Shown here: in pieces, positions 10,541 to 18,717 of the stretch
How the letters are laid out: every line of letters starts with the position of its first letter
Numbering within the stretch: position 1 is the first letter of the stretch
Source of the DNA: Calothrix sp. NIES-2100
Lineage (GTDB): Bacteria > Cyanobacteriota > Cyanobacteriia > Cyanobacteriales > Nostocaceae
Direction of reading: 5' to 3'
Length of the DNA stretch: 64,000 nt
Assembly: GCF_002368195.1 (NCBI RefSeq)
Contig: NZ_AP018178.1
Location: 5,484,145 to 5,548,144, forward strand
Notes under the pieces: generated by a model
Databases searched by the model: none
Told to the model about the DNA's origin: nothing
Seen by the model: only the letters and a program-made list of their open reading frames with translations
Translations under genes and position numbers: made by a program

Positions 10541-10562
10541 AGTGAGGACTTCAGTCCTTACT
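10541..10562. repeat. short hairpin of a cyanobacterial dispersed palindrome type
   Basis: AGTGAGGACT and AGTCCTTACT pair over ten positions with one G-T wobble and almost no loop. It sits between the HNOBA kinase stop and the receiver-PP2C start. No T run follows, so it may weaken but need not end transcription. Confidence 0.5.
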
Positions 10563-10623
10563 AGCAAATTTTCAAACATTGTCTTTTATTTTCCTAAATT
10601 AAATATATTAATCTCTAGCAAAT

Positions 10624-11808
10624 ATGACGGAAATATCTAATTCTCCAGTAAAAATTTTAGTAATTGATGACGACCGCGTTATTCAATTAGTTTTAAAGCA
10701 AACTCTTCAAGCTCAGGGATATGAAGTCATTCTGGCAACAAATGGACTACAAGGAGTAGAACAAGCTTATAAATACCAGCCAGCCCTCATTATTTCTGAT
10801 TGGCAAATGGAGGAAATGGATGGTTTAGAAGTATGTCGCAAAATTAAATCTGAACCATCCCTATCAACGACATTTTTCATCCTCCTCACCTCACGCAAAG
10901 CTGTAGAAGACAGAGTTGAAGGTTTAGATACAGGTGCAGATGATTTCTTAAGCAAACCCATTGAAGTGAATGAGTTAAAAGCACGAGTTCGTGCTGGACT
11001 AAGACTTTATCAGATGAATCAAGAACTGAAAAGATTGGCGCAAGATTTACAAATCCAAAAGCAGCTTTTAGAAACAGAATTAAATGAAGCTGCGGATTAT
11101 GTCAAATCCATTCTTCCCGCACCGATATCGGGAAAAGTTACCATCAATTCTCAGTTTTTACCCTCTCATCAATTGGGAGGCGATTGCTTTGATTATTATT
11201 GGCTAGATGAGGATAACCTAGTAATATACCTTCTGGATGTCTCCGGTCATGGATTAGCGGCGGCGCTACCTTCAATTTCTATACATAATCTGTTGCGATC
11301 GCATTCTCTCCCTAAAGCCAGTCTCTATAATCCATCGGAAGTTCTCCAAGATTTAAATCAAGTATTTCAAATGGATCAGCACAATTCCCAATACTTTACT
11401 ATTTGGTATGGGGTTTTTAACCTAAGTTCCTATCAATTAACTTACTCTAGTGCTGGACATCCTCCAGCTTTGTTACTATCGCCTTCAAATGACTCTGGCT
11501 TAGAAGTAAAACAATTAATTATCCGCGGCTTACCTATCGGAGCATTTACCCAAGCCCAATATCATAATGCTGTATGTGACATTCCATCTGGGAGTAAACT
11601 TTATGTTTTTAGTGATGGAGTTTATGAGGTAGAACAGTCTGATGGGAATATGTGGAATTTTAACAGCTTCATTGATTTACTCACTGTTTGCAATCAAGAA
11701 TTTTACACTGATATCAGCCAGGTTTTAGAGACGATCAAAAAGGTAACAGGTAGTCAAATATTTAACGATGACTGTTCTTTATTAGAAATTGAATTTAAGC
11801 CAGAGTAA
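10624..11808 (+). CDS. response regulator with PP2C/SpoIIE-type serine phosphatase output
   Basis: A 394-residue protein. The N-terminal receiver (about 8-128) has phospho-acceptor Asp59 (SDWQMEEMDG) and KP near 111. A linker coiled coil (128-160) leads to a SpoIIE/RsbU PP2C domain (170-392). Metal ligands are visible as Asp187 in GGDCFD, Asp205 in LLDVSGHG and the C-terminal NDDCSLLEI. This family dephosphorylates Ser/Thr-phosphorylated STAS proteins in partner-switching systems. It lies downstream of the HNOBA kinase on the same strand and ends 14 bases inside the convergent STAS gene, so both the probable activator and the probable substrate are neighbours. Phosphorylation by the H-NOX kinase is inferred from position. 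Confidence 0.92.
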   Translation: MTEISNSPVKILVIDDDRVIQLVLKQTLQAQGYEVILATNGLQGVEQAYKYQPALIISDWQMEEMDGLEVCRKIKSEPSLSTTFFILLTSRKAVEDRVEGLDTGADDFLSKPIEVNELKARVRAGLRLYQMNQELKRLAQDLQIQKQLLETELNEAADYVKSILPAPISGKVTINSQFLPSHQLGGDCFDYYWLDEDNLVIYLLDVSGHGLAAALPSISIHNLLRSHSLPKASLYNPSEVLQDLNQVFQMDQHNSQYFTIWYGVFNLSSYQLTYSSAGHPPALLLSPSNDSGLEVKQLIIRGLPIGAFTQAQYHNAVCDIPSGSKLYVFSDGVYEVEQSDGNMWNFNSFIDLLTVCNQEFYTDISQVLETIKKVTGSQIFNDDCSLLEIEFKPE

Positions 11809-12118
11809 GATTTTTAATAAATGTATCTTGATCCGGCAGCACTTCAAAAATTTTTGTTGTATCGCTGAGTTCTAGAATCATCCTAATTTGTTCATTAATA
11901 GAACAAATTACCAGCCTTGCTTGTTCTTTTTGCACGGTTTTTAGGATTAACAGGAGAGTGCCAAATCCTGAACTGTCCATAAAATTAACAGATTGAAAAT
12001 CCAACAAAAATGTTTCGAGGCCTGTGTCAATAAATTTACAAATCTGGTTATGAATTTCTCTACCTTGTCTACCATCAAAAATTCCTACTGGTTGAATAAT
12101 TTTCATTTTGTAATCCAT
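11795..12118 (-). CDS. STAS-domain anti-sigma-factor antagonist-like protein
   Basis: A 107-residue single STAS domain. The conserved DSSG motif (Asp48-Ser49-Ser50-Gly51) contains the serine phosphorylated by RsbW/SpoIIAB-type kinases, and the unphosphorylated form binds the partner kinase. The ATG at 12118 gives MDYKMKIIQPVG; a second ATG at 12106 would suit the STAS fold equally well, and the TTG at 12133 is less likely. The gene is convergent with and overlaps the receiver-PP2C gene by 14 bases, and lies 182 bases after the RsbW-like gene on the same strand. Together these provide the substrate, phosphatase and kinase of a partner switch. The final target, a sigma factor or an enzyme, is not identified. 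Confidence 0.88.
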   Translation of the reverse strand: MDYKMKIIQPVGIFDGRQGREIHNQICKFIDTGLETFLLDFQSVNFMDSSGFGTLLLILKTVQKEQARLVICSINEQIRMILELSDTTKIFEVLPDQDTFIKNLTLA

Positions 12119-12300
12119 AAATTTGATTAACAAGCTGTGATTGCAATAATAGGTAAGATGCAGAAATTAGGGAAAAAAGAAGTTCGACTCTGTCTTTATT
12201 GTCCCATGACAATGCAAATGCCAAAATTAAGAAATTTAGATTTTTCCTGATTTTGTATGGAAAATAACTGTCGCTGAATTTTGGCGAATTAGTCTCTGTA

Positions 12301-12771
12301 TTAAAGAGCGATGTTTTTCTTTAATAACAAGCAGTTTCTATCTCCTGCTTCCCGAGTGTAGCTAACAGTCCAACCGTAGTCTCTTCTGAGCTTCAAAAGA
12401 AAAATACAGCCCCAATGAGCTTCATGATCCAAAGGGTTAAAATGGCGATCGCTAGTCTGTTGATTGAGTTGTTCTAAGAGTGCTTCTAAATTGAAAATAT
12501 CACCTTGATCCCAAATAGAAATCTGGAAATATTCTGAGTCAAGTTTCGCTGCTAAGTCAACAGGAGTTTGTGGACTCAGGTGGCTGTGAGCATGACGCAC
12601 TACATTAGTAAAGCCTTCAAGCAATGCAGTTTGAGCTTCTATCCACATTTGGTAAGGTAGCTGTTTACAGTTGAATTGCTCAAACCATTCGACAACTGTT
12701 GCCATTTCATCTAAATCGCTGGCAACTTGTAGGTCAGAATGATGAATGAATGAATTTGTTTGCAGTGACAT
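12301..12771 (-). CDS. RsbW/SpoIIAB-like anti-sigma serine kinase
   Basis: A 156-residue GHKL ATPase of the anti-sigma kinase type (HATPase_c_2). The N box is visible as Glu52 and Asn56 in LEGFTNVVRH, and the G1 box as Asp88-x-Gly90 in WDQGD. The G2 region (WGCIFLLKLRRD) is less glycine-rich than in histidine kinases, as expected for this group. These proteins bind STAS antagonists and phosphorylate their serine. Its ATG follows the stop of the STAS-sugar transferase gene with no gap (TAAATG), so the two are translated together. The STAS domain of that neighbour is therefore a candidate substrate alongside the small STAS protein. Confidence 0.88.
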   Translation of the reverse strand: MSLQTNSFIHHSDLQVASDLDEMATVVEWFEQFNCKQLPYQMWIEAQTALLEGFTNVVRHAHSHLSPQTPVDLAAKLDSEYFQISIWDQGDIFNLEALLEQLNQQTSDRHFNPLDHEAHWGCIFLLKLRRDYGWTVSYTREAGDRNCLLLKKNIAL

Positions 12772-13773
12772 TTAGACAGCCCCAGAATCTTTTTGGAAAA
12801 CCACAAGAATCGTTTTAAAAATTAACTTTAAATCATAAAGTAAACTCCAATTATTTTGATAGCGTAAATCGAGTTCGATGACATCCTCAAAATTACGGAT
12901 TTTTGAGCGGCCGTTGACTTGCCACTCGCCACTGAGTCCGGGTCTGACATCCAGTCTTTGCCAATTAGTAATTTCATATTTTTCTATCTCATCGGGAGTT
13001 GGGGGACGAGTTCCCACTAAGCTCATATCTCCGATGAGAATATTCCAAAATTGGGGGAATTCATCTAAACTAGTTTTGCGGAGAAAGCGCCCAACACGGG
13101 TAATCCGCGGATCACTATCATTTTTGAAAAAAGCACCAGCTGCTTGGTTAGCAATAGTATCTTTGAGCGCTTCCGCATTTGTTACCATTGAGCGAAACTT
13201 CCAAATGCGAAACCGTCGCCCCATCCAGCCACAGCGAATTTGACTAAACAATACAGGCCCAGGACTATCAAGTTTAATCGCGATCGCAATCGGCACAAAT
13301 AACAAAGCGGTGACAAGCAATCCCAGAATTGCACCGACAATATCAATGGCGCGTTTGATGGGCGATCGCACCGAAGGATGGGTTAAGGGTGGACGCTGTT
13401 CAAGTTTGCGGTTTGCAGTCGGGATAATCGCCTCAGTGTGAGCTTCAATATTAAATATCTGCTCTAAACCTACCAGGGAAAAAGCCAGTTGCACTTGCGG
13501 CTGGACACTCCAAAAAATTAATTCAATCTTTTTCCCCTGTGCAGATTTATGATTACTTATCAACGAGCCAACACCACTACTATCGATAATTGTGGTTTTG
13601 CCAAAATCTAAGATAATTTTGGCGATATTCTCGTCTTCTAACCAAGTTTGAAACTCCTTGCGGAAGGAAACAGCCTCGATGACAGTTAATCTTGAAGGTA
13701 GTTGGACTAAGAGAATGCTGCCTTTACGAGTCGTCTCTAGAGATTTTGTAGTTTTAGGATGAGAACTCATCAT
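12772..13773 (-). CDS. STAS domain fused to polyprenyl-phosphate sugar-1-phosphate transferase
   Basis: A 333-residue fusion. Residues about 15-115 form a STAS domain with DSSG at 64-67, the phosphorylatable-serine motif. Residues about 137-325 form a WbaP/HepC-type initiating glycosyltransferase. It shows one membrane helix (143-168), DSPGPVLFSQIRCG, WKFRSM, LRKTSLDEFPQFWN, MSLVGTRPP and RPGLSGEWQVNGRS. This enzyme class moves a sugar-1-phosphate onto undecaprenyl phosphate at the inner membrane, the first step of repeat-unit assembly. The ATG overlaps the pssE-like stop (ATGA), and the RsbW-like gene follows directly. The fusion plus the adjacent kinase suggest that phosphorylation of the STAS part controls EPS initiation. 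The sugar is unknown. Confidence 0.93.
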   Translation of the reverse strand: MMSSHPKTTKSLETTRKGSILLVQLPSRLTVIEAVSFRKEFQTWLEDENIAKIILDFGKTTIIDSSGVGSLISNHKSAQGKKIELIFWSVQPQVQLAFSLVGLEQIFNIEAHTEAIIPTANRKLEQRPPLTHPSVRSPIKRAIDIVGAILGLLVTALLFVPIAIAIKLDSPGPVLFSQIRCGWMGRRFRIWKFRSMVTNAEALKDTIANQAAGAFFKNDSDPRITRVGRFLRKTSLDEFPQFWNILIGDMSLVGTRPPTPDEIEKYEITNWQRLDVRPGLSGEWQVNGRSKIRNFEDVIELDLRYQNNWSLLYDLKLIFKTILVVFQKDSGAV

Positions 13774-14282
13774 TTGGATACACCTACGGAAAGTTGTGGA
13801 AAAGTTTGACCAAAACGAGATTGCAGACTATTGCATAGTGCGATCGCCGTAGCAGTAGATACGTCAGCAACGGACACTTGTCTGGGGTTTTCGATAAATC
13901 GCACCAAATCTCCTGGCGACCAGGCTATAGGTACATTGATCTGTGACAGTGCTAGCGCTAGTTCTACTTGATGCTCGTCAACATGTTCACCAAATCTCTG
14001 GCTGCGAGGTACCAAAATATAAGGTTTATCCAGAGAATCCAACAGCAGTAAGGTTCCTTCCCCACAATGAGCTATCACTATTCGCGCTTGCTGAATCAAT
14101 TCCTGAAATTGTTCTTCTTTGACAAAACGATAAACCTTAGCACCAGCGGGTAAGACGGCGTTAGAACTACCATATTGAACAACAACGTCTTCTTCAATTA
14201 GTTGAGTTTGGAGCAAGACCTCAACCCAAGACATGAGGCGATTGAAGGGATACTGTTCTGTGCCAACTGTGACAAAAATCAT
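13770..14282 (-). CDS. PssE/Alg13-like glycosyltransferase catalytic subunit
   Basis: A 170-residue GT28 C-terminal domain protein. It starts MIFVTVGTEQYPF and contains the nucleotide-sugar binding stretch VIAHCGEGTLL followed by the conserved PRSQRFGEHVDEHQ. Alg13/PssE-type proteins supply the donor-binding half of a two-subunit transferase and need an Alg14/PssD partner on the membrane. That partner is the preceding gene, with which it shares an ATGA overlap. The start at 14282 is chosen over 14342 because the upstream residues would lie entirely inside the partner gene and lack family similarity. It likely adds the second sugar of the EPS repeat unit. Confidence 0.88.
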   Translation of the reverse strand: MIFVTVGTEQYPFNRLMSWVEVLLQTQLIEEDVVVQYGSSNAVLPAGAKVYRFVKEEQFQELIQQARIVIAHCGEGTLLLLDSLDKPYILVPRSQRFGEHVDEHQVELALALSQINVPIAWSPGDLVRFIENPRQVSVADVSTATAIALCNSLQSRFGQTFPQLSVGVSK

Positions 14283-14734
14283 ACGCTTTCCTGAGGAATG
14301 ATGAGTTCGGCTTGGGGATAACGGGCTTGAAGTTGCGGCCATTGCACATAAAGGACGCTGAGAAAAGGCAAAAGTAATTTGGCTGATAAACTTAAAGTCT
14401 GAATCCGAGTTACAGATTCAATAAATGCTGTTTTGCTACCGAATAATTTGCCAATCATCAAAAAGGGGACAGCAACACCCGCACCTGTAGAAATTATCAA
14501 GTCTGGTTGCGTTTGGCTGATGACTTGAAAAGCTAGAAGCAAATTCTTGAACAAATTCGGTAGGTTGCGATTAGTCGGACTAAAAGCCCAATACACTGTT
14601 TCTTGAGCCAAAGCAGCTTGTGTAGTTGCAGTTTTAAAAGTCACCCAAACCCGTTCATGCTGTTCCCAAAACGGACGCAATTGCTCTATACCTTTAAAAT
14701 GTCCACCTGACGAGCAAACTAATAATACTTTCAT
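14279..14734 (-). CDS. PssD/Alg14-like membrane-anchoring glycosyltransferase subunit
   Basis: A 151-residue Alg14-family protein. MKVLLVCSSGGHF at the N-terminus is the family glycine loop. A hydrophobic region around 70-100 (PDLIISTGAGVAVPF) and ESVTRIQTLS are typical. It recruits the PssE-like catalytic subunit to the membrane. It is the first gene of a tight minus-strand operon (pssD-like, pssE-like, STAS-transferase, RsbW-like) with overlaps of four, four and zero bases. The start is the first ATG. The promoter must lie in the 440-base region shared with the divergent GT2 gene. Confidence 0.88.
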   Translation of the reverse strand: MKVLLVCSSGGHFKGIEQLRPFWEQHERVWVTFKTATTQAALAQETVYWAFSPTNRNLPNLFKNLLLAFQVISQTQPDLIISTGAGVAVPFLMIGKLFGSKTAFIESVTRIQTLSLSAKLLLPFLSVLYVQWPQLQARYPQAELIIPQESV

Positions 14735-15173
14735 AGATAGAGATAAATTTCCCTTAAAATTCTCTTTTGCCGTTGATAAAAGTCAGATTCTAGTAATTTT
14801 TGCGGAAAATTTGGTTCAAAATTATTGAACACCTTTTTGGAGAAGTTATAAATTGCTTCCTAACTTCTAACTTCTCACTTATTGACCTTTATACACTATT
14901 TCACAAGTTTTCAGAATTTTCCAGATAATTCTTGCAATATTTGCTACCAATTTATTCTCAAAGCATAGCTAGTATTTTATTTTTTAGGCTGGATAAAGCT
15001 TCTGGATTTAGGCACTAAGTCAATAAACACATTTAATGGAAATACAATATATTTATCAAGGGAAAAAGTACTAAATCCGACGTTAATAATTTCCGGTAAA
15101 TAAGTATATGCACTGATGTCAGTATAAATAATTTTATTTAGTCTGTAGAGACATTAGTGTTATTAATTTGACA
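14735..15173. other. divergent promoter region, no gene
   Basis: This AT-rich region lies between the pssD-like operon and the first GT2 gene. Apart from short direct repeats of AACTTCT near 14861-14878, nothing structured was seen. It should contain promoters for both directions, but no box is assigned. Confidence 0.5.
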
Positions 15174-16205
15174 ATGAGTGGTCATACTAAAGTTTCTGTT
15201 ATTGTGCCTGTCTATCAAGTAGAGAAGTACATACATGAAACAATTAGTTCAATTTTGCAGCAGACATGGCAGGACTTTGAGCTATTAGTTATAGATGACG
15301 AGTCACGCGATCGCAGTGTCGAGATTTGTCGAGGGTTTTCCGATACGAGAATCAAAATCATTAGCCAAAAAAATCGCGGATTAGCTGGAGCGAGAAATAC
15401 AGGTATTCGCCATGCTAAAGGAGAATATTTAGCCTTTTTAGATTCAGACGATTTATGGCTACCGCAGAAATTAGAAAAGCATCTACATCATTTAGACCAT
15501 AACCCAACTGTGGGTATTAGTTTTAGCCGTTCTGCCTTTATTGATGAACAAGGAAAGCCTTTAGGCATTTATCAAATGCCTAAACTCAAAGATATTAGTT
15601 CCAGTGATTTATTCTGCCGTAATCCTATAGGTAACGGTTCAGCCGTAGTCATTCGCCGGGAAGTTTTTCAAGAAATTAAATTTCCAGAGACTGTTGATGG
15701 CATCCAGGAAGACTGGTATTTTGATGAACACTTCCGTCAATCTGAAGATATAGAATGTTGGTTGCGAATCATTCTGCAAACCAATTGGCAAATTGAAGGG
15801 ATTCCTGAAGCTTTGACTTTATATCGTGTCAATTCTGGTGGTTTGTCTGCAAATCTGCTCAAGCAGCTAGAATCTTGGGAGCGGATTATTGATAAAGCCA
15901 AAGTATACGCCCCAGAGTTTATTACACAATGGGAAAATCCCGCTAGAGCTTATCAATTAAGATACCTAGCGCGTCGAGCTGTGAGACAGCGTGATAGTAA
16001 GGTTGCAGTAGAATTGATTAACCGTGCTTTGATGACCCATTGGCAAATACTTTTAGCAGAACCTCATCGCACAATCTTGACTTTATTGGCTGCTTATTTG
16101 CTGCGGCTTCTACCTCAATCATTCTACTCTCAGCTAGAATTTCTCAGTTTGAAAATCACAGGCGCTAACCAAAAACGCCAAATTAGCCAAGACCAATTTG
16201 TTTAA
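15174..16205 (+). CDS. family 2 glycosyltransferase
   Basis: A 343-residue GT-A glycosyltransferase. It starts with VSVIVPVYQVEKYI, has the nucleotide-binding VIDDESRD, the RGLAGARNTGI segment, and a DSD metal motif in LAFLDSDDLW near residue 95. The acidic EDIECW near 200 is the likely catalytic region. The C-terminal 100 residues are helical and end in a hydrophobic stretch. It probably transfers a sugar to a lipid-linked EPS intermediate on the cytoplasmic face. The ATG at 15174 is preferred to the TTG at 15168. A close paralogue of nearly equal length lies 3.5 kb downstream, indicating duplication within the locus. Donor and acceptor are unknown. Confidence 0.9.
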   Translation: MSGHTKVSVIVPVYQVEKYIHETISSILQQTWQDFELLVIDDESRDRSVEICRGFSDTRIKIISQKNRGLAGARNTGIRHAKGEYLAFLDSDDLWLPQKLEKHLHHLDHNPTVGISFSRSAFIDEQGKPLGIYQMPKLKDISSSDLFCRNPIGNGSAVVIRREVFQEIKFPETVDGIQEDWYFDEHFRQSEDIECWLRIILQTNWQIEGIPEALTLYRVNSGGLSANLLKQLESWERIIDKAKVYAPEFITQWENPARAYQLRYLARRAVRQRDSKVAVELINRALMTHWQILLAEPHRTILTLLAAYLLRLLPQSFYSQLEFLSLKITGANQKRQISQDQFV

Positions 16206-16385
16206 TTACATCACCATTATTGTTCTTTAACAAAATCAATTTTCATTCATCTTCAGTCTCGACTTCTCTCGGTGTTAGCCTAACCAAAGTCGAAAGCTAA
16301 CTTGTACATTTTTTGTATTGGCTGTTAACTGCTGAAGGTTAACAGTCAAATTTTGAATTCTTATTGATGATCTCTGAGTTTGAAC

Positions 16386-17369
16386 ATGAAACCAAAAGTA
16401 TTACATTTAATCAGCGACACAAGAATGGGTGGAATTATGTCTGCCCTGAAAAGTTTGACTTCTTCCTCTTTAAAGGAAAAATGGGACTTTATTATTGGCT
16501 CTAGTGAAAAATTATCTGAAGATAAGAAAGATTTATTTAAAGCAATTATTGTCCACGATTCTCGTAATTGGCAACGATTACTGAAATTATTAATCATCAA
16601 AATCCGAAATCCCCAAGCCAAAATAGTTATTCAGGAGCATCATTATTCTGAAGGATTTGTGCAATGTAATGTTACTCATAAATTTCGATTTTATTTGATG
16701 CTCAAATTATCTTATGGTATTGCTGACTGGGTAATAGCTATTTCTGCTGGACAGAAAAAATGGTTACAGGAAAATCGCTTAGTGGCGGATAAAAAATTAG
16801 TTTTAATTCAGCAGTGTCGAATTCTCAGTGATTTCTTAACAGTTCCAATAAAACCTATAGAACAGCCGTTAATTGTCGGAGCTTATGGTCGTTTTCACCC
16901 GCAAAAGGGATTTGATATTTTGCTAGAAGCAATGAAATTAATTTCTGATTCACCGATTAAATTACGCATTGCTGGTGAAGGTGATGAAGAACTCAAATTA
17001 AAACAATTAGCTCAAGGAGTCAGTAACGTTGAATTTATTGGCAGAATTGATAATGTACCTGAGTTTCTCCAAACTTGTGATGCAGTAGCTATTCCCTCGC
17101 GCTGGGAACCAATGGGAATTGTTGGTGTAGAAGCTAAAGCAGCTGGTAGGTTTGTAATTGCTACTGAAATAGATGGTTTGACTGAACAAGTTTATAACTG
17201 CGGTGTTCTAGTTCCACCACAAGATCCCGTAAAGCTAGCTCATGCGATCGCCTCCATTCCTGAGCAAGATATAGAAGCACTACGTCAAATTGGTCGCCAA
17301 TCAGTTGCAGGAGCTTGGGAGAAATATTTAGACGAATGGAACACTTTTCTTAGTCAAATCACTAAATAG
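16386..17369 (+). CDS. family 4 (GT-B) glycosyltransferase
   Basis: A 327-residue GT-B fold enzyme. The N-terminal domain begins KPKVLHLISDTRMGG. The C-terminal donor domain shows VGAYGRFHPQKGFDILLEA, a glycine-rich RIAGEGDE, and the E-x7-E motif EPMGIVGVE near residue 244. These features are those of retaining GT4 enzymes. The ATG at 16386 is used instead of the TTG at 16380. The gene lies between the first GT2 gene and the flippase gene on the same strand, with a short 31-base gap to the latter. It likely extends the EPS repeat unit; the substrate is unknown. Confidence 0.9.
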   Translation: MKPKVLHLISDTRMGGIMSALKSLTSSSLKEKWDFIIGSSEKLSEDKKDLFKAIIVHDSRNWQRLLKLLIIKIRNPQAKIVIQEHHYSEGFVQCNVTHKFRFYLMLKLSYGIADWVIAISAGQKKWLQENRLVADKKLVLIQQCRILSDFLTVPIKPIEQPLIVGAYGRFHPQKGFDILLEAMKLISDSPIKLRIAGEGDEELKLKQLAQGVSNVEFIGRIDNVPEFLQTCDAVAIPSRWEPMGIVGVEAKAAGRFVIATEIDGLTEQVYNCGVLVPPQDPVKLAHAIASIPEQDIEALRQIGRQSVAGAWEKYLDEWNTFLSQITK

Positions 17370-17400
17370 CTTCTCTCTTATTGTTCAGGAATAAATCAAG

Positions 17401-18696
17401 ATGAATTTGGCTAAAGATCTAACTAACAAACTCAGATATAAACTATCAGATAAATTTATTCAGAATTTTAGCTGGCTGGGGGGAGCGCAAATTGTTTATC
17501 GCTTCTTCCGTTTAGCAACTACAGTCACATTAGCTCATTTGTTAAGCCCTGTTGACTATGGTTTAGCAGCACTGATATTGACTACAAATGAATTTGTTAA
17601 TGTATTTGCACAATGTGGAATTGACGTTAAGCTAATTCAATCTTCCGAAGAAGATATCAATGATTTATGTAATACTGCTTACTGGTTGAATTGGGTTATA
17701 TATAGTAGTCTTTTTATTGTCCAATGTATTGTTGCTTTTATTATCGGTTGGTCTTATAAAAATATTCAGCTTGTTTTGCCTATTTGTCTGATGGCAACAT
17801 GTTATTTAACCATCCCAATCGCTTTAGTTCAATGTGTTTTAATTCAGCGTGAAAATCGCATGAACGTTATAGCTGTTACTCATATGTTACAGCTTTGCGT
17901 TGATTGCATCTTAACAATCATCATGGCTTTACTTGGTATGGGAATGTGGGCTATTATTCTACCAAAAATTTTAGTAGCTCCTATTTGGGTATGGAGGTGT
18001 TATACTAATCATTCTTGGCGAGTCAATAGTAAATTTACGTTAAAAAACTGGCAAATAATAGTCAAATTCGGTCGTAATATCTTGGGTTCACAACTACTTG
18101 CAACTCTTAGGAATAATATTGATTATTTCTTAGTCGGTACATTTTTAGGAGTCGAGCAATTAGGAGTATATTATTTTGCTTTTAATGCTGGATTAGGAAT
18201 TAGCCTTGGTATTATTACAGCGTTTGGGTCAGCTTTATTTCCTTATTTATGCTCCGTCAGTAATAATATTGAGCATTTAAAAGAACGATTCTTTAAAGGA
18301 TTAAAAACAGTAGCTTTAATTACAATTCCACTAATCTTACTTCAATCTAGTCTATCACCCTTTTATGTACCCTTAATCTTTGGTAAAAAGTGGGTTATAG
18401 CAGGTGCAGTGCCAATTTTGATTCTTATTTGTTTGTCCGCTATTCCTCGCCCCTTTGGAGATGCAGCTTCGCAAATTCTACGTGCAGTTAATAAACCAGA
18501 TATCGATTTGAAATGGAATGTAATTTTTACCGCAATCTTAGTAGTTGGTTTAGTTGTGGGTCTCCAATGGGGTCTGGTTGGTGTTGCAACCGCAGTGCTA
18601 ATTGTTCATATTGTCACCATACCTATATTCACCCTTTGGTCAAGTAGATACGTCATCGCCACACATCCAGATACAATCCTCAAAACCTCAATCTAA
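17401..18696 (+). CDS. Wzx-like polysaccharide repeat-unit flippase
   Basis: A 431-residue integral membrane protein with about 12 hydrophobic helices, in the MOP/polysaccharide transporter superfamily. The N-terminus GGAQIVYRFFRLATTVTLAH followed by LSPVDYGLAAL is typical of the WzxC/TuaB group. Wzx proteins flip undecaprenyl-linked repeat units across the inner membrane. Slightly shorter than many Wzx proteins, but both ends look complete. It is flanked by GT genes on the same strand with gaps of 31 and 21 bases, consistent with one operon. Confidence 0.88.
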   Translation: MNLAKDLTNKLRYKLSDKFIQNFSWLGGAQIVYRFFRLATTVTLAHLLSPVDYGLAALILTTNEFVNVFAQCGIDVKLIQSSEEDINDLCNTAYWLNWVIYSSLFIVQCIVAFIIGWSYKNIQLVLPICLMATCYLTIPIALVQCVLIQRENRMNVIAVTHMLQLCVDCILTIIMALLGMGMWAIILPKILVAPIWVWRCYTNHSWRVNSKFTLKNWQIIVKFGRNILGSQLLATLRNNIDYFLVGTFLGVEQLGVYYFAFNAGLGISLGIITAFGSALFPYLCSVSNNIEHLKERFFKGLKTVALITIPLILLQSSLSPFYVPLIFGKKWVIAGAVPILILICLSAIPRPFGDAASQILRAVNKPDIDLKWNVIFTAILVVGLVVGLQWGLVGVATAVLIVHIVTIPIFTLWSSRYVIATHPDTILKTSI

Positions 18697-18717
18697 ACCT
18701 AAAATTTGATAAATTCT

